A stretch of DNA of 48,746 bases, taken from Acidobacteriota bacterium. Lineage in GTDB: Bacteria > Acidobacteriota > Vicinamibacteria > Vicinamibacterales > CAVVIG01. The stretch covers positions 1 through 48,746 of the forward strand of contig QHWJ01000327.1 in assembly GCA_003222535.1 (NCBI GenBank), given 5' to 3'. Under the pieces are notes generated by a model, which saw only the letters and a list, made by a program, of their open reading frames with translations, was not told the DNA's origin and did not search any database. The position numbers and the translations under genes are program-made. Positions 42,715 through 48,746 of this stretch are shown here, one piece after another; position 1 is the stretch's first letter, and the number at the start of each line of letters is the position of its first letter.

Positions 42715-42814
42715 GGGACTAGGGACCGGGGACCGGAAACTACGGACTGAGGGGGCTGCCACAACGGCTAGTCTCTGCGGTCCTCAGTCCCCAGGCCCCA
42801 AGTCCCCAGTCCCT
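42690..42814. repeat. word hairpin, word GGGGACT, between carA and carB
   Basis: GGGGACTAGGGGACTAGGGG (continuing to 42733), a loop of about 37 nt, then AGTCCCCAGGCCCCAAGTCC-type words (42771-42814). It begins inside the carA reading frame and ends 8 nt before the carB ATG. Confidence 0.88.
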
Positions 42815-42821
42815 TTAAAAG

Positions 42822-46070
<3,249 letters not shown>

Positions 46071-46103
46071 GCTCGCTTAGATTCTGCGCTCGCTCGCTCA
46101 CGA

Positions 46104-46200
46104 ACAAAGCCAAGGACACAGAGGGTTTCAAAGGACACAGAGGGAGAACCCCTTTCGCGTCTGACCTTTGTGTCCTTTGTTTCCTTTGTGTCCTTTGTGA
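46104..46200. repeat. word hairpin, word AAAGGACACAGAG/TCCTTTGTG
   Basis: CCAAGGACACAGAGGGTTTC and a second copy (46104-46146), a loop, then four TCCTTTGTG-type words (46164-46200), between carB and comEC. The TCCTTTG words also form the lptE signal region. Confidence 0.88.
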
Positions 46201-46236
46201 TGGCGCACCGGTCGAGCTTTTGCACCCAGGCGCGCC

Positions 46237-48746
46237 ATGCGGAACATCGCGGCTGTTCCAGCGGTCGGCATTCTCGGCGGCGCGGTGTTTGGTCTCCTCG
46301 TTCCCGACCTCCCTCGCGATCTCGCCAGCGCGCTTCTGATTGCGTGCGCCGCGTTTGCGTGGTGGGCGTGGTGGACCGCGCGCAGCCGGCGGCTCGCCGC
46401 AGTCATCGTCGCGGCGTTTTTCGTGGGCGGCGCGCTCCTGGCCGCCGACGCCTGGCAGCGTGCATGGCGGCCGTCGCTGCGTGTCGCCTTCGAGGAGCGG
46501 GCGCGCGAGGCGCGTGCGCAGGCCGCCGCCGAAGGCCGCCGGCTTCCTGAAGACGATGAGGCGTTCGTAGTCGTCGAAGGAGTGCTTCGCGCGGACGCCG
46601 CCGCGACAGCGAGCGGCGTTTCGCTCAGCGTGAACGTCGATGGGCTCGCAGGTCAGGTAGGTCGCGTAGGTCAGATAGGTCAGATAGGTCAGGCGGGGCG
46701 GGAGGGGCAGGACGGGCAGGAAGGGCGGGAGCGGAAGGAGCGCGAAGGCTTCAGCCGAGCGTCGGGCGGCATCCTCGTCACCGTCGTGGGCTCGTTGGCT
46801 GCTGGCCGCGTGCACGAGTGGCGCACCGGGCGACGCGTGCGCCTCGCGGTGCAGCTGCGGCGCCCGTCACGGTACCTCGATCCCGGCGTCCCGGATTACG
46901 AGCGGGCGCTCGCGCGACGGGGAGACGCGCTGGTGGGGACGGTGAAGAGCGGCGAGCTCGTGGACGTGTTGGCGCGCGCCGACTGGTTCGACGAGAGGAT
47001 GGGCGAGGCGCGAGCCTTTGCGCGCCGCGCGATCGACGACGCCGTCGGAGGCTGGAGCCCGCAGTCGGCCGCGATCGTGGCGGCGATCGTCATCGGCGAT
47101 CGCGCCGGGCTCGGCGACGCCGTCCAACGGCGGCTGCAGGAAGCGGGCACGTATCACGTGATCGCGATCTCCGGCGGCAACATCGCGATTCTTGCCGGCC
47201 TGCTGCTGGGCGCATTTCGACTGGCCGGATGGCTGGGGCGGACGGCGATGCTCGCCGCGATCGTCGCGCTTGTCGCGTACGGCGAGCTGGTCGGCGGCGG
47301 CGCGTCAGTCGATCGCGCGACGCTGATGGCGACCGTGTACTTCGGCGCGCGCGCGTTCGATCAGCGAAGCCCGCCGCTCAACGCATTGGCCGTCGTCGCC
47401 GCGGCGCTGGTCGCGGCCGATCCGCTTTCGATCGCCGATCCCGCATTCGTCCTCACGTTCGGCGCCACCCTCGCGATCCTCCTCGTCATGCCGACCGTCG
47501 CCTCCCGCTTCGCTCGTGGTGAGCTTGTCGACCAGCCTCCGCGCTTCGCGCTACGGCGGTCCGCCGTAGCTTTAGCGAAGTTTCCCGTCGGGGCGCTGGC
47601 ATTCTCGTGCGTGACGTTCGCGGGGCTCGGGTTGAACTTTCTCGCGATTCCGCTGATGGGCGTCGCGCAGATTGCCGGCATGGCCGTCGTGCCCGCGGCG
47701 ATCGTGTCGCCGCGCCTCGCGGCGGTTGCGGGGTGGGCGGCGCATCTGGGTGCCGCCGGGCTGGTGCGGTCGGCCGATCTGGTCGGCTTTGCACCGGGGC
47801 TGACCTACCGCGTCGCGCCGCCGTCCTGGATCGCGGTCTCTATCTACTATGGCGCCGCGGCGCTGTGGTGGACGTTGCGGCGCTCCTCGACGGTGTTTGG
47901 GAGACGTGCGTCGGCGCTCCTCGCGGTCGGCGCTGCCCTGTGGATCCTCGTTGATCCGCGTACACTCATCGCCCGGCGCGGCGACGGGATGCTGCACGTC
48001 ACGTTCATCGACGTGGGCCAGGGCGACTCGGCCTTCGTCGTCTTTCCGCGCGGGTCGACGCTGCTCGTCGACGCCGGCGGCCTCGCATCCTCCTCGTCCT
48101 TCGACATCGGCGATCGCGTCGTCGCGCCGGTCGTCCGCGACGCCGGATTCCGCCGGCTCGACTACGTCGCGCTGACGCACGGCGATCCCGATCACATCGG
48201 CGGCGCCGGATCGATCCTGCGTGAGTTCCGGCCGCGGGAGGTGTGGGAAGGCATCCCCGTGCCGCGGTTCGAGCCGCTGACGGCGTTGCGCCTCGCCACC
48301 CAGGCCGCGGGCGCACGCTGGGCGAACGTGCATGCGGGCGATCGCCTCGTCTCGGGTGACGTCGAGATCGTCGCGCGGCACCCGACGGTCGAAGACTGGG
48401 AGCGGCAGAAGGTCCGCAACGACGACTCCATCGTTCTCGAGCTGCGATGGCGCGAGGTCTCCGTGGTTCTCACCGGCGATATCGGGAAGGCCGTCGAACG
48501 GACCGTCGCGTCAGCGATTCCGCCGGCACGGCTGCGCATCATCAAGGTCCCGCATCACGGCAGCCTCACCTCGAGCACGCCGGCGTTCCTGAACGCTCTG
48601 CGGCCGCAGATCGCGGTCGTCAGCGCCGGGCGCAGCAACCATTTCGGACATCCGGTCCCTGAAGTGCTCGATCGCTATCGATCGGTCGGCGCCGAGGTGT
48701 TCCGAACCGACCAGGACGGGGCAGTGATGGTCGAGAGCGACGGGCA
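46237..48746 (+). CDS. comEC: ComEC/Rec2 DNA-uptake channel (3' end outside window)
   Basis: Inner-membrane channel that takes single-stranded DNA into the cytoplasm during natural transformation. 836 codons are visible from ATG 46237; the frame is open at the window edge. N-terminal helices and an OB-like DUF4131 region (to about 225) come first. The competence domain starts at about 285 (GDRAGLGDAVQRRL, AGTYHVIAISGGN) with many membrane helices. A C-terminal MBL domain follows, with FIDVGQGDSAFVVFP, LTHGDPDHIGG and VPHHGSLTSS. Two in-frame repeat insertions are present, at residues about 138-175 and 426-448. Both lack family counterparts as far as I can judge. Confidence 0.93.
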   Translation, partial: MRNIAAVPAVGILGGAVFGLLVPDLPRDLASALLIACAAFAWWAWWTARSRRLAAVIVAAFFVGGALLAADAWQRAWRPSLRVAFEERAREARAQAAAEGRRLPEDDEAFVVVEGVLRADAAATASGVSLSVNVDGLAGQVGRVGQIGQIGQAGREGQDGQEGRERKEREGFSRASGGILVTVVGSLAAGRVHEWRTGRRVRLAVQLRRPSRYLDPGVPDYERALARRGDALVGTVKSGELVDVLARADWFDERMGEARAFARRAIDDAVGGWSPQSAAIVAAIVIGDRAGLGDAVQRRLQEAGTYHVIAISGGNIAILAGLLLGAFRLAGWLGRTAMLAAIVALVAYGELVGGGASVDRATLMATVYFGARAFDQRSPPLNALAVVAAALVAADPLSIADPAFVLTFGATLAILLVMPTVASRFARGELVDQPPRFALRRSAVALAKFPVGALAFSCVTFAGLGLNFLAIPLMGVAQIAGMAVVPAAIVSPRLAAVAGWAAHLGAAGLVRSADLVGFAPGLTYRVAPPSWIAVSIYYGAAALWWTLRRSSTVFGRRASALLAVGAALWILVDPRTLIARRGDGMLHVTFIDVGQGDSAFVVFPRGSTLLVDAGGLASSSSFDIGDRVVAPVVRDAGFRRLDYVALTHGDPDHIGGAGSILREFRPREVWEGIPVPRFEPLTALRLATQAAGARWANVHAGDRLVSGDVEIVARHPTVEDWERQKVRNDDSIVLELRWREVSVVLTGDIGKAVERTVASAIPPARLRIIKVPHHGSLTSSTPAFLNALRPQIAVVSAGRSNHFGHPVPEVLDRYRSVGAEVFRTDQDGAVMVESDG
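46650..46761. repeat. GTAGGTCG words plus exact 25-nt element, in frame in comEC
   Basis: CAGGTAGGTCGCGTAGGTCA-type words (as in 28238-28345 and 34774-34877) run into GGGCAGGACGGGCAGG words and then an exact inverted copy of the 25-nt element (46737-46761). Translated as Gly-rich GQVGRVGQIGQIG and then EGFSRAS. Confidence 0.85.
47513..47580. repeat. palindromic element in frame in comEC
   Basis: GCTCGTGGTGAGCTTGTCGA (as in the 32.2-kb array), GACCAGCCTCCGC (as in prmA), then a perfect 10-bp hairpin GCTACGGCGG-T-CCGCCGTAGC (47550-47570) flanked by CTTCGC/GCGAAG. It encodes about 22 residues between two membrane helices. Confidence 0.85.

Overview
The window is high-GC, gene-dense bacterial DNA that most resembles Acidobacteriota, probably the class Vicinamibacteria. 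This assignment is inference. It rests on a PadR plus two-block 'orphan' FtsX/MacB permease pair (ADOP type), a TolB-like/TPR protein of a kind common in that phylum, the carboxypeptidase-regulatory-domain secreted protein, and the style of the dispersed repeats. No RNA genes, prophage, transposase or CRISPR array were found.

Layout. (1) 1-10.2 kb is an accessory stretch: PadR/ADOP permease, a histone-deacetylase-fold amidohydrolase, a TolB/TPR protein interrupted by an in-frame TGA, a small secreted protein, the stump of an M14 carboxypeptidase, a secreted metallo-beta-lactamase-fold protein and a tannase/feruloyl-esterase. (2) 10.5-15.1 kb is core: leuS-lptE-holA, the same order as in E. 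coli, with rpsT convergent. (3) 15.1-17.6 kb is a two-gene ABC exporter. (4) 17.6-25.2 kb on the minus strand holds a Ser/Thr kinase, ilvE, pilT, recX, alaS and a lytic transglycosylase. (5) 25.5-32.2 kb is the heat-shock block hrcA-grpE-dnaJ-prmA on the minus strand, behind a CIRCE-like operator. A CarboxypepD-reg gene follows, and rsmE sits inverted next to it. (6) 32.5-39.1 kb, minus strand, holds a purine-type amidohydrolase, xdhC, a class A PBP and bshC. (7) 39.4-48.7 kb, plus strand, holds a PEGA-domain pseudokinase, carA, carB and comEC (cut by the window end).

The most unusual content is a class of repeats nearly confined to the core part (13-48 kb). Many intergenic gaps hold a 'word hairpin': a 7-12 nt word repeated imperfectly in one orientation, a short loop, then the same word reverse-complemented. 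Each locus uses one of roughly ten different words. The arrays often overlap gene ends and supply stop codons, a start codon or a signal-peptide region. Related elements also lie in frame inside conserved genes: two in prmA, two in comEC and one in the pseudokinase linker. One 25-nt sequence occurs exactly at three places, once as comEC coding sequence. This recalls the in-frame palindromic elements of Rickettsia, but with unrelated sequences.

Transcription signals: several genes lack a Shine-Dalgarno and carry a TAnnnT -10-like hexamer 6-10 nt before the start codon, which suggests leaderless transcripts. hrcA has a clear TATAAT followed by a CIRCE-like 9-9-9 operator.
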